Assembly (NCBI GenBank): GCA_017512485.1
Contig: JAFWGE010000017.1
Coordinates: forward strand, 1-53,985
Length of the DNA: 53,985 bases
Source of the DNA: Oscillospiraceae bacterium
GTDB lineage: Bacteria > Bacillota > Clostridia > Oscillospirales > Oscillospiraceae
Direction: 5' to 3'
Below, piece by piece: positions 25,044-34,095 of the stretch. Below the pieces are notes generated by a model that saw only the letters and a list, made by a program, of their open reading frames with translations, did no database searches and was not told the DNA's origin. Each line of letters begins with the position of its first letter. Position 1 is the stretch's first letter. A program made the translations under genes and the position numbers.

Positions 25044-25541
25044 ATGAACGTGAAACGTCTTGCCGAAATGGCCCTGCTTACGGCTGTGGCCCTGATAATA
25101 TTCATTATAGAACTGCGAATTCCTGCCCTCGTTCCCATACCTGGGGTCAAACTGGGTCTGGCAAACATAATAACCGTCTATGCCATTTTCCGCCTGGGTC
25201 CCCGGGACACGCTGCTCATACTCATAGCCCGCATACTTCTGGGGGCCGCCTTTGCCGGCTCCGTCATGTCCCTGTTGTTCTCTGCGGCAGGTGGTCTGCT
25301 GTGCTGGCTCGTCATGCTTTTTATGCGCCGCATAGTCACACAGAAACAGATTTGGGTGTGCAGCATCGCCGGGGCGGCGGCTCACAACACGGGACAGATG
25401 CTGGTCACTGCCGCTGTCTACCGTACTGTGGGACTGTTCATCTACTTCCCCGCCCTATTGCTGGCAGGCATTGCAGCAGGGCTGTTTACCGGTATCTGCG
25501 CTCAGTTGCTGGTTGGTCGCCTGCGCCTGGGGGAGAGATGA
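25044..25541 (+). CDS. Gx transporter family membrane protein (HepS-like)
   Basis: A 165-residue integral membrane protein with 5-6 hydrophobic segments. The family marks are LRIPALVPIPGVKLGLANIITVYA near the N-terminus and a glycine-rich middle (AAGGLLCWLVM). Databases often call this family heptaprenyl diphosphate synthase component I, but it resembles ECF-type substrate-binding membrane proteins. The GTG at 25032 is an alternative start; ATG 25044 has GAGG 6 bases upstream. The preceding gene ends at 25035, so the spacing is only 8 bases. A role in quinone or flavin electron export is inferred from context. Confidence 0.8.
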   Translation: MNVKRLAEMALLTAVALIIFIIELRIPALVPIPGVKLGLANIITVYAIFRLGPRDTLLILIARILLGAAFAGSVMSLLFSAAGGLLCWLVMLFMRRIVTQKQIWVCSIAGAAAHNTGQMLVTAAVYRTVGLFIYFPALLLAGIAAGLFTGICAQLLVGRLRLGER

Positions 25542-25562
25542 TCTGGTATTCGGAGGTATTGT

Positions 25563-26093
25563 ATGGACGGTCTTATACTAAAAGAACCTACTGAAGCATA
25601 CGCAGAAAAGATAGAGGAATACCGGTCCGAGTTCCCGGCCGACAGGGAGCGCGTTACGTACATCCCGGATAGGATACCGGGTCTCGACCGTCTGGAGGAG
25701 TATCACGACGCAGAAGCCTGGCTCAGATACTGCGCCGCGGAAAAGGACCGCGTCTGGTGGTACATGCTTCTAAGGCCCTCGGATGAGTATGTCATTGGAT
25801 TCTGCTGCCTGCGCCGTAGGTTGGAATACGACGATGACGATATTGAATTCGCATCCCATATAGGTTATTCCGTGCGTCCATCCCAGCAGCGGAAAGGCTT
25901 CGGAAAGGAACTGCTTCGAATGGCCCTGGAAAAAGCCCGTAAGTTGGGTCTTACCCGCGTTAGGTTGGTGTGCAGTGAGGCTAACACAGGCAGCAGGAAA
26001 GTCATAGCCGCCAACGGCGGCATATATGTGGACTCCATCCTGGGAGTTGAATCCGGCATCACTGTGTTCCGCTATGACGTTCAGCTAACATAA
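25563..26093 (+). CDS. GNAT family N-acetyltransferase
   Basis: 176 residues. The acetyl-CoA-binding motif A is present as SVRPSQQRKGFGKELLRMAL (Gln/Arg-x-x-Gly-x-Gly), followed by LVCSEANTGSRKVIAANGG, the usual motif B with Asn and the C-terminal strand. The N-terminal part resembles streptothricin- or ribosomal-protein-type acetyltransferases. The substrate is unknown. GGAGG precedes the ATG; the gene follows the Gx transporter by 21 bases and may share its message. Confidence 0.85.
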   Translation: MDGLILKEPTEAYAEKIEEYRSEFPADRERVTYIPDRIPGLDRLEEYHDAEAWLRYCAAEKDRVWWYMLLRPSDEYVIGFCCLRRRLEYDDDDIEFASHIGYSVRPSQQRKGFGKELLRMALEKARKLGLTRVRLVCSEANTGSRKVIAANGGIYVDSILGVESGITVFRYDVQLT

Positions 26094-26158
26094 CATTTTT
26101 ATGACCCGTATCAAAAACCCTCTCGGATGAGATTCTTTAGATTTTGTGGGAAACGCTA

Positions 26159-27268
26159 ATGAGGCGAACCGCTTTTCTGATTTTATGTCTCCTTTTCGCC
26201 TCTCTTGACCCTGGCAGGCTGCAGCAATGAAACGCCTGCAGACCCTATCGCTCCGAGTCCCGCCCTGGGCAGCACCGTCGTACCCACGCCCACGACCAAA
26301 CCGGCCGCAACTCATCCATCTCCCTCCTCAGAAGCTGAAGCCCCCAGATAGTTCTCCCTCCGCGGAGATCGAACCTTCCGAGAGCTCTCCCGACTCTGCT
26401 CCCGAAGCGACCCCATCTTATGAGATAGAGAACTGCTCTTCAAAAAGGAGGCCATGCCCCCACAGTTCGGCGTCATGTACCATGGCAAGTCCGACAGTGC
26501 CAAAATATGGGCATGCTTTATCACCGGTCAGGCTGAGAACGCTGAATACACTGTCACCGCGGAAGATCTTAATCCCGGGAGTGCAAAAATACTGTGCTAT
26601 CTCTTTGATGAATCCGGTTCCATACAGAAACCCTCCGTAAAGAACAACTCCAACGTGGACGGAATGTATGTAGAGGCTAAAGATGACGGCGCCACCATTA
26701 CCGGTATGTTCAACACACTTTTTCCTGACACCGCATACTATCTGCGGCTCAATTGCGGCAGCAAAACCGAGTACCTTTTCACCATCGGCGCGCCGGAGCC
26801 CAATGAGAGCTGCATCACCATAGAGAAAGAGCCGTCACAGGAGGGTTTCCCTGCCGCTTTTGAACTGAACGAGACGCAGGTACGTTTCGTGGCCGATGAG
26901 GCGATCTTCGTCGACGCGGACGCGGCGGCGTCCGTCCTGTCAAACGTAGCCGAGATAATCCTGGCTCACCCCGGCCAGCCCATACTGTTGGCAGGCACCA
27001 CCGCCCACGGGCAATCCCAGGAACGCTGCGTGGATCTCTCTTTCCGCCGGGCGGAAGCTGTTAAGGAACTTCTCACTGAACAATTCAGTGTACCCGCTGA
27101 CCAACTTCTAACCGTCGGACTGGGCTTTGAGAACGACCCATTTATAAGAGGCGGTACGTCGACTCATACGGAAATATCGTTGAGACGGAGGCTGCCAAAA
27201 ACCGCAGGGTCGTCGCCCTAAACGCACAAAGCGACATCGCGAAGGGCATACTGGATACTACAGAGTAA
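26159..27268 (+). pseudogene. Frameshifted OmpA-family lipoprotein pseudogene
   Basis: Pieces of one protein lie in successive frames. It starts with a signal peptide, MRRTAFLILCLLFAS (from 26159), which hits a stop. Shifting frame near 26203 gives the lipobox LTLAGCSNETP and a Pro/Thr linker ending at TAG 26349. A further shift gives EIEPSESSPDSAPEATPSYEIEN. Another shift near 26440 opens 26454-27221, a soluble domain plus OmpA-like peptidoglycan-binding core (VDLSFRRAEAVKELL, GLGFENDPFI). A last shift near 27155 restores SYGNIVETEAAKNRRVVAL and the stop at 27266. Four shifts in one gene argue for inactivation, though some could be sequencing errors. In life it would have tethered a lipoprotein to the cell wall. 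Confidence 0.75.
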
Positions 27269-27469
27269 AAACTGTGGAAGCGCGGCGGAATCATGACGTT
27301 CCATCCGGCAAAAGCCCCTGCTTCTCACACCTGGCTTGGACTTCCGCGAGAGCTGCAGCAGCGCAGACTTCACTGATGGGAACGGCCGCACGGGGAGTTG
27401 CCCCATCCCAGCCACGTTCTGATGCGTAATACCTCCCGGGGACTTCCGGGAACAGGAAGGAAAACCTCC
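27269..27469 (+). other. Spacer between pseudogene and fusion gene
   Basis: No promoter with good spacing and no terminator are seen. The region may be degraded coding DNA from the pseudogene end. Confidence 0.3.
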
Positions 27470-29326
27470 ATGGACTATCTTGAGGAATACTACAATTCAT
27501 ATAACGAGGACGGGCGGCTGCTATCAAGACACGGCCAAGTGGAATATCTGACCACCATGAAATATATACACCGCCTCCTGAATGACATCCCGGATCCCGC
27601 TGTTCTGGAGATCGGGGCCGGAACGGGGCGGTACAGCGTCACCCTGGCAAATGAGGGATACAGGGTCACTGCCGTGGAACTGATAGCGCACAATCTGGAA
27701 CTCCTCAAAGCCAAACTGGACGGCACCGAGCCCATCACTGCCATACACGGCAGCTCTCTGGATCTGTCATGCCTGCCGGACAGCGCTTTCGACCTGACCC
27801 TTGTTCTTGGACCCATGTACCACCTCTATACCAGGGAGGACAAACTGCGCACCCTGTCCGAGGCAGTACGCGTTACCAAACCCGGGGGGCATATGCTGGT
27901 GGCCTACTGCATGAACGACCCTACGGTAGTGCAGTACGTGTTCGGAATGGACCACCTACAGGAGGTACAGGATAAAATCGGCCCGGATTGGAAATGCCTG
28001 AGCGGACCGGAGGACCTGTTTGAGATGGTGAGGACCGAAGACATCGCCTCCCTGGACGAGGGATTTCCGCTAAAGCGGCTGGGTCTTGTAGCCGCGGACG
28101 GCGCAACCAACTATATGCGTGAGCGTATCGACTCTATGGACGATGAGACCTTTAAGCAGTGGGTGGACTACCATCTCACGATCTGCGAGCGGCAGGACCT
28201 GGTGGGGGCTTCCCACCACACTCTGGACGTTCTCAGGAAGACCGGCGAACTGCCCGTCGTGCAGGATACTTACGGCACACCGTCCGCGAATGCTTCCACC
28301 GTCCCCGCGGACGAAATATTAACCGACAGGCTCATCCTCAGGCAGTTCCGCGAGGAGGACCTGGACGACCTCTACGAGTTTCTTTTACAGCTGAAAGACG
28401 ACGAGTTTGAGGGATTCCCGGATCTGACATTCGAAAACCGTGGAAACTATCTGGCTGAACGTCTGGGTACCGATGAGTACTACGCGGTAGTTCTGAGGGA
28501 CAGCGGCAAGGTCATCGGCAACGTGTACCTTGGGAACAGAGACCAGGGCACAAGGGAGATCGGGTATATAATAAACGAGGAATACAGGCAGAACGGCTAC
28601 GCCCGGGAGGCGCTGGAGGCCGTGGCGGCGCACGCCCTCATCCTGGGTGCCCACAGGGTGTATGCCATGTGCGACCCCAGGAACGAGGCCTCGTGGAGGC
28701 TTCTGGAAAGCGCCGGCTTTACCCGGGAAGCGCGCCTGAGACAGAACATCTGGTTCCACAAGGACGCTGACGGCGATCCCGTGTGGAAGGATACTTACAT
28801 CTACTCCGTGCTCAAAGGTGACCCTCGTCCGGCCAGACTGGAAGACCCCATCAGGGTATACGGCGCTCAGGATCCCTTTATGTCGGAGGCCATCTCCGAG
28901 GCTCTGAAAGGCATACGTCTGGGCCATGGAGGCCCCTTCGGCAGTGTGGTCGTAAAGGACGGCGAGATCGTGGGTCGAGGGCACAACATGGTGCTGAAGA
29001 ACAGCGACTCTACCGCCCATGGGGAGATCTCGGCTATTCGGGATGCCGAGCGCAGATCGGGCAGCCACGACCTCTCCGGCTGTGTTCTGTACACCACTGG
29101 TGAACCCTGTCCCATGTGCCTGTACGCGTGCCTGTGGGCCAATATAGATAAGGTGTACTACGGCTGCACCATCAAAGACAACGCCATCATCGGCTTTCGG
29201 GATGAGGCATTCGACGAGATAGCCGGCGGCAGGGACAAACTGAGAGATTATCTCACCTGTATAGACCGGGAGGCCTGTCTCAAACTGTTCACGACCTATC
29301 TGCAGACAAAACACGACCTGTACTGA
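27470..29326 (+). CDS. Methyltransferase-GNAT-nucleoside deaminase triple fusion
   Basis: 618 residues with three enzyme domains in one chain. Residues 1-265 form a class I SAM methyltransferase (LEIGAGTG at 46-53, motif II LVLGPMYHLY, TKPGGHMLVAYC). Residues 283-450 are a GNAT acetyltransferase of the RimJ type (LTDRLILRQF, RQNGYAREAL at 373-382, NEASWRLLESAGF). Residues 465-618 are a zinc nucleoside/guanine deaminase (AHGEISAI with His517 and Glu519; PCPMC with Cys547 and Cys550). The usual HAE is HGE here, but the catalytic His and Glu remain. A short Ser/Pro/Ala linker joins the first two. The start ATG follows AGGAAGG. No frameshift or internal stop is seen, so this is a true open frame. 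Confidence 0.8.
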   Translation: MDYLEEYYNSYNEDGRLLSRHGQVEYLTTMKYIHRLLNDIPDPAVLEIGAGTGRYSVTLANEGYRVTAVELIAHNLELLKAKLDGTEPITAIHGSSLDLSCLPDSAFDLTLVLGPMYHLYTREDKLRTLSEAVRVTKPGGHMLVAYCMNDPTVVQYVFGMDHLQEVQDKIGPDWKCLSGPEDLFEMVRTEDIASLDEGFPLKRLGLVAADGATNYMRERIDSMDDETFKQWVDYHLTICERQDLVGASHHTLDVLRKTGELPVVQDTYGTPSANASTVPADEILTDRLILRQFREEDLDDLYEFLLQLKDDEFEGFPDLTFENRGNYLAERLGTDEYYAVVLRDSGKVIGNVYLGNRDQGTREIGYIINEEYRQNGYAREALEAVAAHALILGAHRVYAMCDPRNEASWRLLESAGFTREARLRQNIWFHKDADGDPVWKDTYIYSVLKGDPRPARLEDPIRVYGAQDPFMSEAISEALKGIRLGHGGPFGSVVVKDGEIVGRGHNMVLKNSDSTAHGEISAIRDAERRSGSHDLSGCVLYTTGEPCPMCLYACLWANIDKVYYGCTIKDNAIIGFRDEAFDEIAGGRDKLRDYLTCIDREACLKLFTTYLQTKHDLY

Positions 29327-29842
29327 ACCCTGAACCTTACGGGGAGACGCCCGCTGCCCTTAAAGAAACAATTCATCCCTGGCTGCTGGGATCGTCTTCC
29401 TGGCCAGGATCTTGGTTCTGTCTTTCATCGCGGTAATGGATATGATTGGAAAACACCGTGCTCTCAGAAGCCCGGACCTCTCCACAGACTCCTCCTCCAT
29501 AAAAATATAACGACAGCTCTCCGCAGCCTTGTCATCCGGGATAGCGGCTGACCTCAGGGACATGTTGGTACGTCCAGGCGGGAGGGATCCATAGCCTCAA
29601 GCCAACGATTCGTTCTCAGGAAGATACTCTCCCACGTTATCCTGTACGCTGCCATGATGGGCACTGTCCTGAGCTGGTGGTCGTACCGGAATCGCGGTAA
29701 TGCACCAGGTCTGCGGGGTTCCTCTTTCACGGCTTGACGGCGGCTGCGCGCTGCCCAAAGTCCCTTATATCCTTCAGGCGCCGCGGCGCGGTGTGAAACG
29801 GGCCAGTTCGTCTCCACGAATCGTTCGCGCAATTACATACAG
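29327..29842. other. 516-base stretch with no recognisable gene
   Basis: Two minus-strand open frames cover it, of about 90 and 67 codons. Neither shows a ribosome site, a known motif or convincing composition. The GC-rich content and out-of-frame fragments suggest decayed DNA. Confidence 0.4.
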
Positions 29843-29877
29843 GGCGCGGACAGTCTACCGGTCTGTCCGCGCCTTTT
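29843..29877 (+). terminator. Terminator, plus strand
   Basis: GGCGCGGACAG (29843-29853) pairs perfectly with CTGTCCGCGCC (29863-29873), followed by TTTT. It probably ends transcription from the fusion gene. It may also act on the opposite strand, where the tail is poor in T. Confidence 0.85.
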
Positions 29878-29916
29878 GTCTTCATCTGTGTCTTGGGGCC
29901 GAATCCCCACAGAGTT

Positions 29917-30930
29917 TTACCAGTAGTTCTTGACAGATCTTTCGTCCCACAGGACTGTACCGTCCAGATCTGTTATCGTCGTGTAGTTCATATCCCCAAA
30001 GAAGGAGGCCGAGTCGTAAATCACCGTGTACTGGTCTATGATCACAAGTCCGGTTTTCGAAACCAATTCCACCCTGAGTGTCAGGTCGCTTTCAAGCTTC
30101 AGGCCCTGCTCCAAAGTTATCGTAGTCCCGTCCATAGTTTCCTGCGTTACGTCCATGGTCTTCAGCACCCTGCCACCGGTGAGGTACGACAGGCTGACAG
30201 ATTCCACATCCTGAGGGCGGTCGGTCCCTATCGCGAAAGAACCTTCGTAGGTCAGTTTCCCAAAACGCTTTCCGGAGGTAAAACTGCTGCTCATGTACGG
30301 CATGGGTACTATGTCCCATAAGATGAATTGTGGCATGTCGTCCAAGTCCTCGGCAACGGACACACCGTCCTCGGTTACCACCAGTTTTGGCTCGTTGAAC
30401 TGCTCGAACCACCCCACTGTGAACTCCGCGGCGAAAACGCCTCCCGCCTCTCGGGTCAGGACTACTTCCCGGTCGCCCAGCACCAGCACAGCCCCTGTAC
30501 CCTCAGAGTACCGTTTGAGGGAAACGCTGCAGCGTACCACTGCCGTCCTGTTCCCGTTATCCGCGGAGACTACGTCCACGCTGCACGACTGTACCAGTTT
30601 TTGTTGCTCCTCAAGGTTGTTCACCATATTCTGCAAATCAAAGTTCAGGCTGTTCTGCCGGGATGTCAGGTCATTTATTGTGTTCTGCATAGACGATATT
30701 TTACCGCTCAGGGAACTCACCGTCAGCTGCATGATGACCACCAGCACCATGAGCACCGTCCTGTAGGCAACGCCCACCGTGGTCCTGGGCTCCGGGATGG
30801 CACTGTGGGTATCCCTGGCCTCGCCTCTGGCTATCTTATCCAGCCGCTTGTTGTACGCCAGTACCCCCACCAGGATGGTCACTGCCGCTGCAATGAAAAC
30901 TATAATTATATAAAACGCAAGACCGCTCAT
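29917..30930 (-). CDS. Two-TM membrane protein with coiled coil, unknown function
   Basis: 337 residues. Membrane segment 1 is at about 3-25 and segment 2 at about 52-74. A coiled coil (SGKISSMQNTINDLTSRQNSL and onward, about 75-115) is followed by an extracellular beta-rich domain with no recognised fold name. The tail is rich in Asp, Thr and Val. The start ATG follows AGGAGGG. It lies 18 bases downstream of the LytTR regulator gene in the same direction and probably shares its promoter, so the two may form a regulator and membrane partner pair. It differs from the usual DUF3021 partners of LytTR proteins. Confidence 0.7.
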   Translation of the reverse strand: MSGLAFYIIIVFIAAAVTILVGVLAYNKRLDKIARGEARDTHSAIPEPRTTVGVAYRTVLMVLVVIMQLTVSSLSGKISSMQNTINDLTSRQNSLNFDLQNMVNNLEEQQKLVQSCSVDVVSADNGNRTAVVRCSVSLKRYSEGTGAVLVLGDREVVLTREAGGVFAAEFTVGWFEQFNEPKLVVTEDGVSVAEDLDDMPQFILWDIVPMPYMSSSFTSGKRFGKLTYEGSFAIGTDRPQDVESVSLSYLTGGRVLKTMDVTQETMDGTTITLEQGLKLESDLTLRVELVSKTGLVIIDQYTVIYDSASFFGDMNYTTITDLDGTVLWDERSVKNYW

Positions 30931-30948
30931 TTCTGTCCCTCCTCTTGC

Positions 30949-31398
30949 TCAGATACCAAAGTATTTCCTGAATTCAGTGTAATAGCTTCTTGTGACGTCC
31001 ACCAGCATGCCGTTGGTCATGGTGAGTATGTACTTCATCGAGAGCGAGGGCCGTATCTTCTTAACGTGCCTTCCTGAGATGATCACAGATTTGCTTACTC
31101 TCAGGAACCTCGCCGGGTCCAGCAGCTCCTCCAGCTGATACATCCTGTCCTGTGACCAGTATGTCCCCTGCTCCGTATGGACCTCCACATCCTTTCCGAA
31201 GGCTTCTATAAAGATCACCTCATCCACGGAGAGCCTCACGCGCTCCCGACGGTCGTCCCGCAAAGAGAGGAACGCCGCATATCTGGAAGACTCCGATATC
31301 ATGTACTCCGCTTCGTCACTGATCTCCACGCCGTGTTCCTCGAGGAACGTCTTTACCGAATCGTATTTTTCCCCTGAAACGGATAACCTTATCCTCAC
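30949..31398 (-). CDS. LytTR-domain DNA-binding regulator
   Basis: 149 residues. Residues about 45-149 form a LytTR DNA-binding domain: VDEVIFIEAFGKDVEVHTEQG, YQLEELLDPARFLRVSKSVIIS, the conserved KIRPSLSMKYILTMTNG and the closing VTRSYYTEFRKYFGI. The N-terminal 40 residues lack a receiver domain, so it is a stand-alone LytTR protein rather than a response regulator. These bind direct repeats upstream of target genes. An extended -10 promoter lies just upstream, and the downstream membrane protein is likely its partner or target. Confidence 0.9.
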   Translation of the reverse strand: MRIRLSVSGEKYDSVKTFLEEHGVEISDEAEYMISESSRYAAFLSLRDDRRERVRLSVDEVIFIEAFGKDVEVHTEQGTYWSQDRMYQLEELLDPARFLRVSKSVIISGRHVKKIRPSLSMKYILTMTNGMLVDVTRSYYTEFRKYFGI

Positions 31399-31427
31399 TT
31401 GCGCGCCCCCTTTCCCTTTGCGGCTTC

Positions 31428-31455
31428 ATTATAGCACATGAAAAAGACTGGGCAA
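31428..31455 (-). promoter_or_regulatory. Promoter of the LytTR operon
   Basis: Minus strand: TTGCCC (31455-31450), 16-bp spacer, TGcTATAAT with hexamer at 31433-31428. The TG one base before the hexamer makes it an extended -10. Confidence 0.7.
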
Positions 31456-31864
31456 TACTTTGGAAACGACATGCACCGAATGGCGGTACAAGTTGCATGG
31501 ATATGCCGCTCGGGGGGCGAATTTCCGGTCAGATGGTCCTGTTTCTGGAACTGAAACGATGGTAATACACCCCATCCGCCCGGGTAAGCACAATGAATAA
31601 AAACCATATATTGGCGGTGTCCGTTATTGGCGACGGGACATTGTCAGCCTTCAGCATTGGGCAGATGTCTGCGGTATTCATTGACATATTACGGTGTAAA
31701 CATCGCTTTTCCAATTCTGAAGACCGGGATAGGGCTGAAGCAATACCTGTAAGCTCCGATTTTATCCCTCTGCGCATATCAGCAGATCAATACCGGCAAA
31801 AGCCGCGCAGATATGAAATGAGCTTTCATTTTTTCTCATTTCCCGTCAATCCGCTCCCTATATC
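31456..31864. other. Divergent intergenic region without a gene
   Basis: AT-rich DNA between the LytTR operon and the flavin oxidoreductase. Short open frames on both strands have no ribosome site or family match. Confidence 0.4.
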
Positions 31865-31893
31865 TTGCAATTCATGTAAAAACAGGTTATTAT
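31865..31893 (+). promoter_or_regulatory. Promoter of the flavin oxidoreductase
   Basis: TTGCAA (31865-31870), 17-bp spacer, TATTAT (31888-31893). The -35 matches that of the second URO-D gene. Confidence 0.65.
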
Positions 31894-31962
31894 AACTTAA
31901 ATATACTTAACAAAACAGCCAAAACGACCGTACTAACAAAACTATGAAAGGACAATACAACT

Positions 31963-33975
31963 ATGGGCTCCAGATATTCTCACGTATTCCAGCCGATACG
32001 CATCCGCGGGATAGATTTTAAAAACCGCATCACCCTGGCCCCCCCTTCTCCCAACCTGGCCAGTGACGACGGCCTCGTTACCCACGATTTTGTCAACTGG
32101 TTCCGCATGTTCGCCAGGGGCGGCGTATGTACGCTGTACGTAGGCAACTGCTCCATCGACATCAACGAGTGCAGGGATGAGGCTTTCCAGCTCAATCTTA
32201 ATCAGGACCGCGGTGTCCTTCCCATGACATGGTACGCCGATATGGGCAAGCAGTACGGCTGTCACGCCTCTTTTGAAATAAACCACAACGGCGAGAACAC
32301 CCGCTTCGAGACTGTGGGCCATCTTCCCTACTCCTCTTCACCCCGCATCTCTGACAACGAGCGTCGGGCCGCCATGCTGAACAACCGCGAGCCCATGCCC
32401 TGCATAGAGATGACGAAGGAGAAGATAGCTGAGACCGTCGAGAAGTACGGCAAGGCCGCCGAGCGTATGAAAAGGGCCGGCATGGACATCGTGCTGGTCC
32501 ACGGCGGGCACGGCAACCTCATAAGCCAGTTCACCAGTCCTCTGTACAACAAACGCACCGATGAGTACGGCGGCGACACCAAATCCCGAGCCCGCTTCGC
32601 TATTGAGGTGTGCGACTCTATCCGCAAACACTGCGGCGAGGACTTCGTAATAGAATTCCGCATCTCCGCCGACGAGATAGCGCCAGAGGGCATGCATTTT
32701 GACGAGACCCTGGAACTCATCGGTTATCTCAAGGACCATATAGATATCCTTCATGTCTCCGCTGGTCTCCACTCCGACTTCAACATGAAGTACTTCAACA
32801 ACTGGTGCCAGAACTACCTTACAGACCACTGCTACAACGTCCACTTCGCCCGGGACGTCAAGGCCAGGTACCCAGACCTTCTGGTCAACACTGTTGGCTC
32901 CATCATGAGCCTTGACTACGCTGAAGAAATCATCGCCAACGGCTGGGCTGACTTCGTATCCATGTGCCGCCCGCTGATGGCGGACCCGGATATGCCTATC
33001 AAATATGCTGAGGACAGGCCGGAGGATCGCCGCCCATGCCTGCGCTGCAACACCTGCATGAACCACCTTATGATCCCCAAGCCCATCTACTGCGCCATCA
33101 ACCCCATTTCGGGAATGACCAACGATCTACCCGACGGCGTTGTTCCCAAGGCGCCGGTAAAGAAGAGAGTCGCCATAGTCGGCGGCGGACCCGGAGGCAT
33201 ACAGGCCATGCAGACCCTTCTGGATCGCGGGCATGACGTGACTCTTTACGAGAAGAGCGGCCAGCTGGGCGGCAACGTCATCGGAGCCGCGGTACCGCCT
33301 TTCAAAATTGACGTGAGGGATTATCTCAAATGGATGCGCCACACCGCCGCACAATGCGTAAGGCGCGGAGCAAAAGTCCTGCTCAACACCGAATGCACCA
33401 AGGACATTCTGGATCTGGAGCACTATGACGCCGTGGTCATAGCCGTGGGCGCCGAGCCCGTAGTGCCCGGCAGCATCCCCGGCATACATAACTCCAACGT
33501 CCACTGGGCCCCCGACGCCGAGGACGGCAGCATCCCCGTAGGTGAGAACGTGGTCGTTGTAGGTTCCGGCCAGGTCGGCCTGGAAGCCGCCGTGGACTTC
33601 GCCCAGCAGAGCAGGAAGGTCACCGTTATCGAGATGCTGGACGAGAAGGCCGTAGGCTCAAACCGCGGCAACAGGTATCTGCTGCAGAAGATAGAGGATG
33701 ACAACATGAATATAGAGACCCTCTACCGCTGCTCCCTGCAGGAGGTAAAGGACGGCTGCGTAGTGGCAAAAGATCTGAATTCCGGCGAACTGAAAGAGAT
33801 CAAGGCTGACACTGTACTGCTGGCCATGGGCATAAAACCCAGGCTGGATGTGGTGGATGCCCTTCGCCACTCCTGCCCTGAGACCAGTGTTGCCATTGTC
33901 GGTGACTGCAATAACAAAGCCGGTTCCATATCCGAGGCTGTAAACCAGGCGTTCCAGGCCTGCATCCACATCTGA
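31963..33975 (+). CDS. Fe-S NADH:flavin oxidoreductase (2,4-dienoyl-CoA reductase / BaiCD-like)
   Basis: 670 residues. Residues 1-355 are an Old-Yellow-type FMN TIM barrel (VFQPIRIRGIDFKNRI; VHGGHGNLISQF). A [4Fe-4S] site follows (Cys359, Cys362, Cys365, Cys377). Residues 400-670 are an FAD/NAD(P)H half with GGGPGG (407-412), VVVGSGQVGLEAA and the closing VAIVGDC. Such enzymes reduce activated C=C bonds: enoates, dienoyl-CoA, bile-acid intermediates or trimethylamine-type substrates. The exact substrate cannot be read from sequence. It is monocistronic, with its own promoter and terminator. In gut anaerobes relatives act in bile acid and cinnamate reduction. Confidence 0.9.
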   Translation: MGSRYSHVFQPIRIRGIDFKNRITLAPPSPNLASDDGLVTHDFVNWFRMFARGGVCTLYVGNCSIDINECRDEAFQLNLNQDRGVLPMTWYADMGKQYGCHASFEINHNGENTRFETVGHLPYSSSPRISDNERRAAMLNNREPMPCIEMTKEKIAETVEKYGKAAERMKRAGMDIVLVHGGHGNLISQFTSPLYNKRTDEYGGDTKSRARFAIEVCDSIRKHCGEDFVIEFRISADEIAPEGMHFDETLELIGYLKDHIDILHVSAGLHSDFNMKYFNNWCQNYLTDHCYNVHFARDVKARYPDLLVNTVGSIMSLDYAEEIIANGWADFVSMCRPLMADPDMPIKYAEDRPEDRRPCLRCNTCMNHLMIPKPIYCAINPISGMTNDLPDGVVPKAPVKKRVAIVGGGPGGIQAMQTLLDRGHDVTLYEKSGQLGGNVIGAAVPPFKIDVRDYLKWMRHTAAQCVRRGAKVLLNTECTKDILDLEHYDAVVIAVGAEPVVPGSIPGIHNSNVHWAPDAEDGSIPVGENVVVVGSGQVGLEAAVDFAQQSRKVTVIEMLDEKAVGSNRGNRYLLQKIEDDNMNIETLYRCSLQEVKDGCVVAKDLNSGELKEIKADTVLLAMGIKPRLDVVDALRHSCPETSVAIVGDCNNKAGSISEAVNQAFQACIHI

Positions 33976-33993
33976 TAATTCATTACGCAGTTT

Positions 33994-34033
33994 AAGGGCC
34001 GGTTTCCCGCTTTCCGGGAGGCCGGCCCTTTTT
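33994..34033 (+). terminator. Terminator after the flavin oxidoreductase
   Basis: AAGGGCCGG (33994-34002) pairs with CCGGCCCTT, with an inner TCCCG/CGGGA stem, then TTT. It faces the convergent minus-strand gene. Confidence 0.85.
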
Positions 34034-34095
34034 GCCGTTTATTCAATTCCCGCCGTCTCCGCAGGTCGCTGCGCCGCGTAACGGCCCCGTCATCG

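Noticed and set aside
26441..27221. Separate gene starting at ATG 26454 after AAGGAGG
   Set aside because: The spacing is only 2 bases. The frame lacks a signal peptide, which is found in other frames just upstream, so a broken single gene explains it better.
31593..31895. 100-codon plus-strand frame before the flavin oxidoreductase
   Set aside because: No ribosome site, no motif, and it runs across the promoter.
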